A DNA stretch of 64,000 nt from Macrotrachela quadricornifera. Its lineage: Eukaryota; Rotifera; Eurotatoria; Philodinida; Philodinidae. The DNA lies in assembly GCA_022393335.1 (NCBI GenBank), contig JAJEKB010017978.1:1-64000 (forward strand), written 5' to 3'. Position numbers and translations under genes: made by a program. The notes under the pieces were generated by a model. It had not been told where the DNA came from. It did no database searches and saw nothing but the letters and a program-made list of their open reading frames with translations. Within the stretch, counting starts at the first letter, position 1, and the number at the start of each line of letters is the position of its first letter. Of the stretch, positions 1-10,658 are shown piece by piece.

Positions 1-85
1 AAAGAAAATTCAACGTTTTACCATTTACCTACGCCGAGATATATGCAAAATAAAAAATGTCGCAAAACTTTTGGAACACCCGGTA
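1..85. mobile_element. Terminal end of a Tc1/mariner-like element running off the left edge
   Basis: The first 85 bases end in CAAAACTTTTGGAACACCCG followed by GTA and then TA. Read on the other strand this is a terminal inverted repeat starting GGGTGTTCCAAAAG, a form I associate with Tc1/mariner-type elements that insert at TA. The body of the element would lie to the left of the window, so the class cannot be confirmed here. Confidence 0.35.
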
Positions 86-299
86 TATGAAAGGTTGCAT
101 ATTTGAAATACCTCTATTGCTGATAAAAATTTGTCAAAAATTTAATTAGACATATTCGTGAGTGTTGTGCTCTATGAAAAAGGGAATTGAATCCATTTTT
201 TACTTAATGATTAATGCTGATGGGACGAAAAAATCGTCATATGCGAGGTGTGATCCAAAGTAACTCTGATATTGTCAGCAGCCACCAGCATTTTTTTTC

Positions 300-660
300 G
301 AATTTTTTGATAAATTTATATATATAACGAAGAATGTTTATCTGTTTGTTTGTTTGCTATGCATTCAGTCTCTGTAATAGCTACGATCACCAAACTTTCC
401 ACGATGCTTCCGTAGGCCACAGGAAAGGTCCACAGGACGTTGGATGGTCATCAGAGGTTGTAGGTGGGATATATGAATGAAATTTCATCGAGGTAGTTCT
501 GTGATAGTTAACATTAGTAAATTTTCCACGATGCTCTCCTGGATTTAAAGGAAGTTTTAAAGTCTGCTGGCACTATTAATAGAGGCAGGATGAGGGTGTC
601 TGAGTGAAATTTCACACAAGTTCTTTCACAATGAAATTTGCTTTCATTTTCAGAAATTTA
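300..660. repeat. Degenerate direct repeat, possible Helitron-like 5' sequence
   Basis: A short TATATATA run and an AATGTTTATCTGTTTGTTTG-like stretch are followed by two diverged copies of a roughly 127-bp unit; the shared string TTTCCACGATGCT occurs near 396 and 523. A similar lead-in (TCTATACATATAAAC, then a T-rich stretch and ACTATGC) recurs near 980. Such starts resemble 5' ends of non-autonomous Helitrons, but no matching 3' hairpin was found nearby. No gene is visible in 86-1100. Confidence 0.3.
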
Positions 661-1099
661 GAGAATTTGTTATGATTCTCAGACTAATCATTTCGTGTGA
701 ACATTTCTTTGGTCTAAATGTAAAAACCGGAGTTTTCTAATTCATATATTGAAAGAAGAAGGTTTGTTCTTCTTGTATTTGAGCACAGTGTGAGCAAATG
801 CAATGAAATTTTGCAGAGAATACCCTTTCGCGTAGGAGAAGATCGTAAGGTGGTTTTCGACCCAAAGTCTTCCCCTTAGAGGGTGTTTACCCCATCCCAC
901 TGTTAGATTACCACAGTAAGGGCTTTTATAAGGAAGTCTATACGTACGATTATTTATTCAATAATTCAAGTACGAAAATCTATACATATAAACAGGAATG
1001 TTTTTTCGTTTACTATGCTTTCTAATCAGATGACGCAATTCATTGGCAATTCGAGAGTGATCGTGTTCAGGATGGATGTGAGTGAGGATGACAGCTTGA

Positions 1100-1480
1100 G
1101 CCCGGTGAGAAGAGTTCTGTTGAAAATGCCTAATGCACGGCGGGAAAAGCTGTGTGTAAGATACCTCACGCATGGCGGGAAAGTTGTGTGGTAAAGATCC
1201 CAAGTACAGTAAGAAAAGTCCTGTGGAAGAGGTGTCACGCACGGTGAGAATAGTCGTGTGAAGAACACCTGTCGCACCGCAGGAACGATTCTGTTGAGGA
1301 TGCCTAACGTATGCTGGTAAAATTCCTGTCTAGAAGGTTTTCGGCGTGATGGGAAAAGTTCTGTGGAAGAGATTTCACACACGGCGGGAAAAGTTCTGCT
1401 GCAGATAGCTGATCCACAGTGGGAAGAGTCCTGTAGAAGACGTGTTATATACAGTGGGAAAAGTCGGGTCGAAGATGCGA
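1100..1480. repeat. Degenerate tandem repeat, unit about 36 bp
   Basis: About ten imperfect copies of a unit containing GGCGGGAAAAGTTCTGTGG follow each other. Near 1383, 1419 and 1455 the spacing is exactly 36 bp. The long open frames on the minus strand here follow the repeat and look non-coding. Confidence 0.7.
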
Positions 1481-1674
1481 AACTTTAACCATATTCTCTT
1501 TTCATCGGGTACCTCCGTTAGTCTCCATATATTTTGAAATAGATCTCAGACAATTTTTCCTAAGGATAAGGGTGTGCTGAGTTACTGATACAGTTAATAG
1601 ATTCTCAGTAAATAAATAAACCTTGGCAATCTCTCTCTTACTTCTTTTTAAGATTTGAAATTATATATAAAGAA

Positions 1675-3301
1675 ATGGCTGCTGTAATTAAAAACAATAT
1701 TAATAAGGTCAAGAATGAACTCAATCCTTATTTGAACAACAATCGACTTAGCCCATTTTTGGAGATGCTTGAACAAAAAATACGTTTGGAACGTCCACTG
1801 ATTGCTCTCTGTATGTTTTTATCACTATTCTTCTTCTCTTATCTTATCGTTTTGTTCTCCTAGGTGTGCTTTCCATTCTTGTCATATATTTGTTATTCGG
1901 TTGGGGTAATGGTTTCGTCTGTAATTTCATCGGAATTCTGTATCCTATCCATGCTTCGTAAGTAGAACTTCGTGTGCAGATCTGTCACACACGATTATAA
2001 TTCAAATTCTTTTTTTTTTATTAATCGTTCAATATGAGTTGAGAAAAAAGCTTTAGTATCATTACTGAAAAAATTTTCACATCTTTGTAGGTTTACAAGA
2101 TATAATGACGAACGAATAATTTTTCTCAATACAGAAAAATTTACATTGTGTCATGTATCATTTATGTTACCTTCTGTTCTATAAATGTTCGTTCATATTT
2201 TGGCCACTTGAAACTAATCCAATGCAAAACTGTGTGCTTCTTCCGAATGTGTGCTCAGTTCTAGCTGACGATTGTTCTGATGAGTCGAAATATAGCGTGT
2301 GATACATTCGTTGATAGAACCTTTTGAGCTCTATTTCAACCTGAAGTCATGTCTATAGATTTGACACCGAAAACAAGATTTCACACAAAGGAAACCAGAA
2401 GTAAATAATTGGCTAATTAAAACATCTGAAACTTTGGATTTACACGTAAAGAATATGAGAGAGGAAAAATGTGGAAACAAAAAAGATGGACGAGAATTTT
2501 CATCGTAAGATAGATACTGAGTTTTTCATTTTAATGAAAAAGTTTTGACCTAAATGCGTTGTAATACTTCAGAGTATGATTAATATTCATATTTTTTTAA
2601 TTCCTGTTCAAACAAAAATATAGTTGATAAATCGAGCACCAACTATCTCATACAGAAGATTCTTGAGCATTTGTTTTGTTCTTTCAGCTTTGCTTCTCTA
2701 TGCTCCTACCAGAGGTAGCGTTTTATGTGAATTGTTTCCATAATTTGAACGTAAATATTATATTCTTCAGATTATCAGCTATCCAATCATCACGAACATA
2801 TGACAATAGACATTTGTTGATCTATTGGAGTGTTTATTCATCGCTCATCTGTATTGATTCTTTTGGACATAATTTATTCAATGCACTGTTTTTTTATTGG
2901 CTTGCTAAATGTATCTTTCTCATATGGTTCATGAAATCTGGATCCCGTTTGATCGTTCGTCTCTTGATGCAAAATACTGTTACCCTCAATGATGTTCAGG
3001 ACGGTAAGTATATGATGCGGTCAAATATAATCATCGACAAAAAGTAGAAATACGCACTAGTTGCACACTGATAGTTCAAATTCATGCAGATGGGACTTGG
3101 TGAAGATGGCGTAGATTAATGAAAGAGACCTTTTTGCTGGATTTCTTTTTTGAGGCAGTACTACAAGCGAAAAAATTAAGATTGCTGCCATTAATTCCTG
3201 AGCCGAAAACTGAAATTAAAATTGAAATCATTAGAGGAGAATTATCTATCAAAAGGAAAGATTCATTGAATGAAAAAGAGCTGTTATCGGAATCCCTGTA
3301 A
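1675..3301 (+). CDS. REEP5/6-like (TB2/DP1/HVA22 family) ER membrane-shaping protein
   Basis: Four exons are supported: 1675-1810, 1864-1957, 2771-3003 and 3159-3301. They give a protein of about 201 aa (human REEP5 is about 189 aa). Introns have GT..AG ends (53 nt, 813 nt, 155 nt) and all phases agree. The TB2/DP1/HVA22 signature is clear: a hydrophobic hairpin with LFGWGNGFVCNFIGILYP, then YWSVYSSL and a second hydrophobic pair ending FYWLAKCIFLIWFM. Family members bend tubular ER membranes through such hairpins. The last exon is the least certain: it was chosen because its phase and polypyrimidine tract fit and it gives a charged, Lys/Glu-rich tail. An alternative acceptor near 3090 would end the protein after a few residues. 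Confidence 0.85.
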
Positions 3302-3770
3302 GATTAAAATGTGAAAAAGGATCGAGCTACGTACTTTCATTATAAATGAGAAGATATTATGGTGTCTGGACTGGAGCGTTTTGCTAAGGAATCTATCGAT
3401 CCTGTCTGTCACATCAGTGACGTTTCCATAGTGTTTTTTGCTACGTCGATGATGTTTCTTTGGTAATTTCTATCACGTCTGTCAGGAAATGGCGGGTTCA
3501 AGTTTCTACCTCTATACACTTTATTACTCGTTTTATATCGTGTTTCACAAAAACGTACAACTAAAGAATCAAAAGGAAAAACTTGTATATTTTTTTAATT
3601 TATTTTAGAAATTGGTTTTTCAAGATCTTCGGAAGAAAAAAATATTTCAGTTTTTCAATAATAAAATATAACTTCGTATAGTATACAGAATTTTCACCTA
3701 TTATTATTTTTCCCATTCCATAATGCAGGACATAGATGATAATTCTATCGTTGTAGATGTTCTTTTGTTT
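3302..3770. other. Intergenic, no gene seen
   Basis: AT-rich spacer between the REEP gene and the MITE. Short open frames on both strands show no family resemblance, and no tRNA or other RNA gene is recognisable. Confidence 0.5.
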
Positions 3771-6480
3771 ATTTTTTGTGAAACACGATCTAAAAGAAGT
3801 ATTGAGGTATATAGGAGTACAAAATTGGACCCACCACTCCGCCCTTCTCCGGACAGACGTAGCAGACACCTTAACAATACCCGATTATATACATCACAAT
3901 GTTTTCTTATTTACAATAAAACTACATAGTTCGATCGTGTTTCGCATTTTAGTCCCACAGGGATTGCGCGACACAGCTTTCTTTTATCAAATAACAAATG
4001 GTATGTTTATATAGATATATTATGTGATAAAAAATAATTAACTTAGACTGACATTTTTTTATTTAATAGTAAATGATTTGAATTTTATTGTTGCTTTTAG
4101 AATCTGATATACTTCGTGATGGCGCTTATCAAGCAGATAATATTAGTCAGTTTTGGTACAAGGGAGAACTATCACGCAAAGATGGTACATTGACTATTTT
4201 TTTTCTGTTGAACCAATTGAATGTTTGATTTTTTCTGTAATAGCTGTTAATTTACTTGAGACAAAACCACCTGGAACGTTTCTTGTTCGTGATAGTCATG
4301 CTTTTCCAGGCTCATATGATCTTGTTTTTAAAGTGGAAACATTACCAGAGCATATCCCATCAAAAGAAGGTTTGTTATTTGATTTGAATAAAAACACAAA
4401 AAAAATGAGAATATATTATTTAGGTGTTCATCCAAATTCTGACTTTGTTCGACATTATCTTATTGAACGAACATTGAGTGGACATGTACGATTAAAAAAC
4501 TGTCCTAATGAACCTGATTTTGGTACGTTTAAAAAAATAATAATTCAAATGAATAAAAAAAGAGATTTATTATTTTCTTTCTTAATTCTTACATTGAAAC
4601 AGATTTATTGAAAATTATTAATATTGTCTAAAAGTGAATTTTGAAATTATTTTTCGAAATGTCGACTATTTAAAACATAAAGAATTTATTAAAAAAGCTA
4701 AATTTTGAATTACTATGAACCAACATTGACATTCCCAAATAGCGCTTTAAGTAGTGTCAGTATTAACCAGAGATCTACATCATGCCTAAAAAAACGAGGT
4801 GGAAGTGGGGTGAAGGACAAGCGAGATTTCAAGATAGATGGAGGCGACTACCAATTAAATTCATTTTGACCAACAGCTAGACCTTCCAAAAATGAGTCAT
4901 ATTTGTCGTTAGGGTGCGGTTTATGTCTCTGGTATTAACCTTATCTATATCAATTAAGGGTAGTTAAATTAATTTAAAAAATCTTAAAAAACTACTGACT
5001 ATCTATCTCATTTTAGCTAATCTATCAACACTAGTATATCAACATACAGTTGCACCACTTTCTTTGCCAATAAAACTTATTTTACCTACTGATGATATTA
5101 CTAAAGATTATCATTCTATCACTAATGAACAACAAGAAACGAAAAAAATGACTGTTCAAGATTTACTTGAAAAAGGAGCCGGTAAGACAAAGAGAAGAAT
5201 ATGAATAAAGACAATACTTTTCTTAACTTATAGCTTGTAACGTTCTATATCTGAATACTGTTGATGTTGAATCATTATCTGGTCATATGGCTTTAGAGAA
5301 AGCATTAAATAGCACATTTGATAATGCCGAACGTTTACAAGCTACAATTGTTTATTTTAAAGTAACAACTGCTGGTATTACATTAACCGATACAAAGAAA
5401 AAGTACTTGTTTATTGAAAATTTAAATCAGTAAATTGTTTTTGTATTAATGACAAAACAATTTATTTCTTAATCTTTCAGATAAACTTAGGCATGCACTG
5501 AATCTGAACGTTAGGATTTGGTTTGGCAGGTCTTCACACAAAGAAATAATTGATCTAGAAACTCTGAGCTACCGACAATCTAAAAAAGTCAACGATACTT
5601 AGAAATATCTAAATCATCGGGTACTTCTATGATCGTCCATGTACCTGAAGAAACGCTTGAGCAACTACTTGAATACTTGACACCGTCTGAACTGGTTGGA
5701 CAGTTCCCAAACTCGAAAGTGAAGTTTTAGGCTCGAACACCAAATTAGAGTCCGGAATCGATGCATGCCGAGAGAAGTTAGTCATTGTAATAGTTCTGAG
5801 TTTGGAGAACAAACGGATGTGATATACAGTTAGATTTTAAGAAGATGGTGAATTTGGAAATAGTCCTCAGTATATTTTGAGCAAAAATTCATTAGTAATC
5901 TGTTTTCTATTGATAGAAATTTAAACTGAGATTTATTATCATTTATTTACCTGTTTGGATCAACTGTTAATCACTTCTATATGTTTGAATCGTAATACTG
6001 AAACTAATTTATTTGAATGACTGCTTTTATTATCAATGAAAAATTTATAGTCATTTTTGCATTGTTACATTTTAGGATGAATCAAAGATAGTAGAAATGT
6101 TTGTAATAATTCTCTTTTATTTAGATTGTTTACGAAATGTCAATTTCCAAAAGAATATGTGACATATTGTGGTGTTGATAATGAAACTGATCGTTTTTGG
6201 ACGTATCAATATAGTGATCTTGAAATGTTACCACGAGCAAAGTATGATTATTATTGATTATTTTATTTTTTAGAATTGAAAACTTCGGTTTTTTTTGTTT
6301 AGATGTTTTGGTTTTGTATCAGAAAAAATAAATGATGAAGGATTTTCACAAGCAGAAAATGAATGTCATATATTTGCTGAAATTGATCTATCACAACCAT
6401 CGGCATCTATAGCTAATTTTGTATCAAAAATTATGATCGGTAGTATAGCTGTTCAAAAGAAAGATCAAGAAGAAGAATAA
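3757..6480 (+). CDS. Tensin-like protein, SH2 + PTB domains (5' end uncertain)
   Basis: Seven exons join in frame: 4101-4184, 4244-4369, 4424-4522, 5017-5181, 5234-5402, 6125-6241 and 6303-6480 (about 312 aa). The SH2 domain carries the phosphotyrosine-pocket motif GTFLVRDSH, then VRHYLIE and LKNCPNEPDFG, which matches tensins rather than other SH2 proteins. The following QDLLEKGAACNVLYLNTVDV and later ECHIFAEID mark the tensin PTB domain. Tensins link integrin tails and phosphotyrosine proteins to actin. No PTEN-like or C1 domain lies upstream, as in short tensins such as TNS4. A donor at 4000/4001 has the right phase for the 4101 acceptor, so a first exon (ORF from 3757) could come from the MITE; whether that is the real start is unclear. 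Confidence 0.75.
3778..3974. mobile_element. MITE family 1, copy A
   Basis: The left end reads GTGAAACACGATC and the right end GATCGTGTTTCGC, an imperfect terminal inverted repeat. The same ends and interior (a TTGAAGTxxATA-like block, then a CCGACACCTTA-like block) recur at 21855-22055 and 46181-46554. Copy A lies just upstream of the tensin-like exons and its open frame can be spliced to them in phase. Confidence 0.65.
4735..4955. mobile_element. Possible short insertion within a tensin intron
   Basis: A less AT-rich block inside intron 4523-5016 is bounded by AGTATTAACCAGAGAT on the left and GTCTCTGGTATTAACC on the right. These share an inverted TCTCTGGT core. The match is short and no second copy was seen in the window. 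Confidence 0.25.
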
Positions 6481-8090
6481 AAAGTATTTTTAAATTGAAC
6501 ATTATTTTCGCTTTCGTTTTATTTTTAAGAATATTTACAGTTTTTCTATAATATGTGTACCTTATTTGCAGTTTTTTTTGTAGTTAGAACATCAGCTTTT
6601 TTTTCTCCTTCGTCTATCTTTTTTTATTTATATTTTTTAAATTCCATGGTCATTTATAGAAAGTTTAATTGTTTGATTTATAATACTTTTTGAAGATGTT
6701 GTTCCAATTGCATACACAACTTATCCTATGAATTAGTATTTATATGTGAAAAATATCATCAATTGTTTCTTCTGTTCTATTGTATTAAAAAGATAAAAAC
6801 AAACTCTATCGTGCATATAGAATTTGTTTCATTCTTATTCAATAAAAGTATTAATGATAAGAAGATATTCGATTTCTTGACAAAATATTCTGTCAAGTAT
6901 TTATTTTATTTTTAAATATTCATTTCATTTGCTTTATTTTCGATTTTTTTTAATCAAAAAGATCACAAATTCTAGAAAGTTTTAAATCGAATTGTTTGAC
7001 AGATATGAAAACTATCATTGTCATCAGTAATAATCAATATAGACGAATTATTTATTTTTTTAAATAATATGCATATATAAAAAAAATTTCATGTATTTAC
7101 AAATCTTTTATTAATATATAGGATGGCAAGGGTTTGGCCAGTTGAATTCCCTAAATTAACTTAAAGAAATACTTTCTGACTAAATTGAATAATAAAAATG
7201 ATGTAAAAACGTGAGAAACAACATAGTATTTCTACATTGTCTTAAAATAAATTGTATATGAATACAGTTAAGATCATTAAGTTGACTATTCAGATAGAGA
7301 ATGTTCGTCTGTTATTTCAACAAAATACATCGGTTAACCTAGTACGAATACAAAAATAGAGAGAAAAAAAAAGTATCAGATAATGATGAAAATCGAGATA
7401 CAATGAATCATAATCATCTAGAAAAGACAAACCATTCATATTCACTTAGTATAAGCGTGCGACATCTTTTTTATTATAGCAGTAATATTAAGTTGATTTA
7501 TCCCTAAATTTTCACGAGCTATTTTTACTAATTGATAAAATGTTATGTGATTTTCTACCAATTGGAAAAATATTATTATAATTGGCAGAGCATCAGAAAT
7601 GGTTCTACCAATTGTCAGAACGTCATTAGCAGATCAACACCGAGCCGCATACCGTACAACGTCATTGTTATCTTTGTGTTTATAGCTGTAATGTGTTTGC
7701 GAACACTGATATGGCAGCTATTGCATTGCGATCTTCGAGATGGTTCTTTCTTATTGATCAGATATCGTACCAGCTCTTTTCTCTTGCCTTCTAAATATTC
7801 TCTCAATAATATTCTTTTCTTTTTATTTCTACAAAAAACAATCCTCATGAGTCATATTATACTTACAGAAGAAAGCTGAAAAATAAAGCATCAGAGAAAA
7901 AGAAGAAAGAATAAAACTACACGAAAGGAGAATGACAGATTACAAATTTTAGATTGGATTTTCTTAATAATAATTAATATAGTGCATATAATATCGTATC
8001 ACAGTTGAAATTCAACTAGCATAAACACATCAATTATTTCCTATAATACCATCTGAATACATATATTCTGGATAGGAACATATAGTAAAA
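6481..8090. other. Intergenic, AT-rich, no gene seen
   Basis: About 1.6 kb of AT-rich DNA between two plus-strand genes. The overlapping open frames at 7532-7879 and 7615-7848 lie on opposite strands and resemble no family. An ACCAATTG-like string repeats between 7555 and 7615. Confidence 0.5.
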
Positions 8091-10211
8091 ATGTCTGGTA
8101 CAACAAATACTAACTCAAACGAACGACAGGTATGTTTGGTACAGTTTAGCATTTGATAATATTGTTTTTAGGCGGATGATTGTTGCATTATGTGTCTGAA
8201 GTCATTCGGCATTGTCGACGAATCCATACCGCGCAAATGTATCAATGAGAAATGTGGTCGATACTTCTGTACTCAATGTGTGAAACATATACAAACCTAC
8301 AACGGTAATGATCGCCCTTTTAAATGTATGTACTGCTTGTACAAGTATCCGCTCAGACAGTTGCCAACGGAAGACGAACGACTTAAGAAAAAATTGTGGA
8401 ATGATACGATTATCAAGTATGGTATTGAACGCACAAAACATTTACTATCAACTGACTATAATAGTGACGATCTATTGTTCGACATTGATTGTCGACGACG
8501 TCATTTGAAGAATCTTATTTCAACTCTCAAACGTTTGGATAGAACGACAAAAATACAAGAAACAATCATTGAAGCAGAAAACATGGCTAATAAACTTTTA
8601 GAAATTGTACTAGGCTTACAAAGTCATCCAAATGGCAATACCATTCTGTATAAAGAGATCTACAGACAAGCGATTTCATTAGTCGATATTGATGATGATA
8701 CTGGTTCGCTCTATATACGTCTTTGTGAGCAATTATTCATCGAAATATCAAATGCTGAATTTTGTAGCATCCTTCCCAATACTAGTGACAAAATGAATGA
8801 ATGGTTATGCGAACAAGATACTGGAGATGCTTTTCAACCAAAAATTTTTGATTTAATCAAAGCAGTTGAACAAGATCTTATTAAACACTGGTCGAATTCT
8901 CATATTCTGCCGGCTACTAAAATAGGAGTTATTGGTTATACAGGTGCAGGTAAAAGTTCTGTACTAAACCGTCTTCTTGGTGTGAGTTCACTAACCGATG
9001 ATGATGCAGCACCAGTGCGCACCATCAAAAGTACCTATTATCAACTACAATTCGATCGAAAGGAACCACTTATTTATCCACAAGATCGAGACATCAAAAT
9101 ACCTGTTACATTGATAGATATTCAAGGTCTCGATAAAGATAAATCAACAGCCAATAATCAGTTTGAAATGGATCATTATTTAAATGAAATTCGCAAGGCA
9201 GATTGTGATATTTATTTGTTAGTATTTGATGATCAACTCTGCTATGAACAAGAACGTTGGACTGATTATATCGAACAGACGTTGGAGCGGAAATGCTTAT
9301 TAGTACGATCCAAAGTCGATATTTGCTATTTAAAAAAATTCCATGATCTTACGAATATTCATTATTCTCAAAGTACATTAGAACAACGCAGCGAATATGA
9401 TCAACCTATCATAGAGCAGATACGTAATGATAATCGAGTCAAATCAAAACAAGTCTTTTTAACAGCGGCTGCCTATGAGTCAGCGAGTATAGATGAAGAC
9501 ATGTTACTGAGTACTCAATCATTCGATCGTGACAAATTGTTCGACAAATTAAGTTATATGGCATTCGATACTTCTAATCATCGTATTCGTTTACTAACTA
9601 GACGAGCTGTAGTTCGTGTGATCAACACATGTTTTCGTCGTGGTTATGTGCTAAATGTACTTAAGTACAAGATTGCTGCCGGATTCGCAGCAATTATTCC
9701 TTTCGGTGATCAATTGCCTCGTTATCTATCAAGAAATAGTATTAAAGAAGCGTTTGGTATTACCGATGCTTTTTGTAAATATCTGACTCAATTTAATCTT
9801 ACTATTCCGGAAGGTTATTATTTGCAAACATCAGTATTCAAAGAATGTGTGACGATTAAGACGAAAACTGATTCTCAAATAAGCGTGCGAACCATAGGAA
9901 CAGTAGCAGGACACACAACAGCAGTTATCGGCACACTTAGCGATGATATTATTCGTATAGCCGCCCCAGCTACCACAACCGTATCAAGAGTCGCAACCGC
10001 TGCAATCACTGCTGTGACAATCGGTATAGGTGTGATCATTTCAGCAGGTGTCTGTGCTTGGTCAGCTGTCAGTAGTGGCCAGCATATTTTTAGTTATGTC
10101 AATAGAATATGTGACGACCTTATTCTGGTGACTGATCCTTTAATTTCGTCGATCATTGAACACGAAAATAAAAATGCAATTGGTGACACGTACTCGACAG
10201 CATCAAAGTAA
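8091..10211 (+). CDS. RING-finger + P-loop GTPase (IRG/dynamin-like) fusion protein
   Basis: Exons 8091-8129 and 8172-10211 flank a 42-nt intron and give 692 aa. An N-terminal RING-type zinc site has eight cysteines (about C18, C21, C36, C41, C46, C49, C65, C68). A GTPase domain follows: G1 GYTGAGKSS near residue 268, G3 DIQG near 329 and a G4-like RSKVD near 392. The last 90 residues are Ala/Thr/Ile-rich with one or two membrane-compatible helices, near residues 600-650. The layout resembles interferon-inducible immunity-related GTPases, which act on pathogen vacuoles, but the RING is not part of that family's usual plan. G4 has Arg-Ser where Asn/Thr is usual before KxD. A polyadenylation signal AATAAA lies at 10228-10233. 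Ubiquitin-ligase activity is an inference from the RING only. Confidence 0.8.
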
Positions 10212-10658
10212 AATATATACTTTAAATAATAAAACACAATAACTTGTGTCATATGTAATCTTGCATGTTTTTAAAATATTATCGTGTATTAAAGAATTTC
10301 TTGTTTAACCAAAACTTTGATTGTACAGTTAAATATATGTTCGAAACATATGCCAATTTCCTTGACGAGAAGAATGCATCTAGATGAAAGTAGCTCAATG
10401 TCAATATGAAGGATACTCTGAAGAGAGACTACTCTTTTGAATAGTAGACAAGTCGAATATTTGAATCGTTGAATTCAAGTTTCAAGTTTGATACTACTGT
10501 TTTTATTGAAGTCAAAAATGATTAAAAATATATGTTTTCGAAGCATAACTCATTGGCAAAAAACAATATAATGAACGCTATAGAAAAAATGATAAAATAT
10601 TTCAGTAGATGAAAAAGTTTAAGAGAAGTCAAGATGTAATATATGATCTTCCAAAGAT
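10212..10658. other. Convergent intergenic spacer
   Basis: AT-rich gap between the 3' ends of the RING-GTPase (+) and the subtilase (-). It holds a polyadenylation signal just after the first gene and nothing else recognisable. Confidence 0.5.

Noticed and set aside
5466..5830. Weak similarity between a tensin intron segment and 20640-20850
   Set aside because: Only a few short words match (GTTGGA, TTCCAAAC-like); not enough to define a repeat family.
7532..7879. Overlapping 115-codon and 77-codon frames on opposite strands
   Set aside because: No family resemblance, no splice context, and mutual overlap; most likely chance frames in AT-rich DNA.
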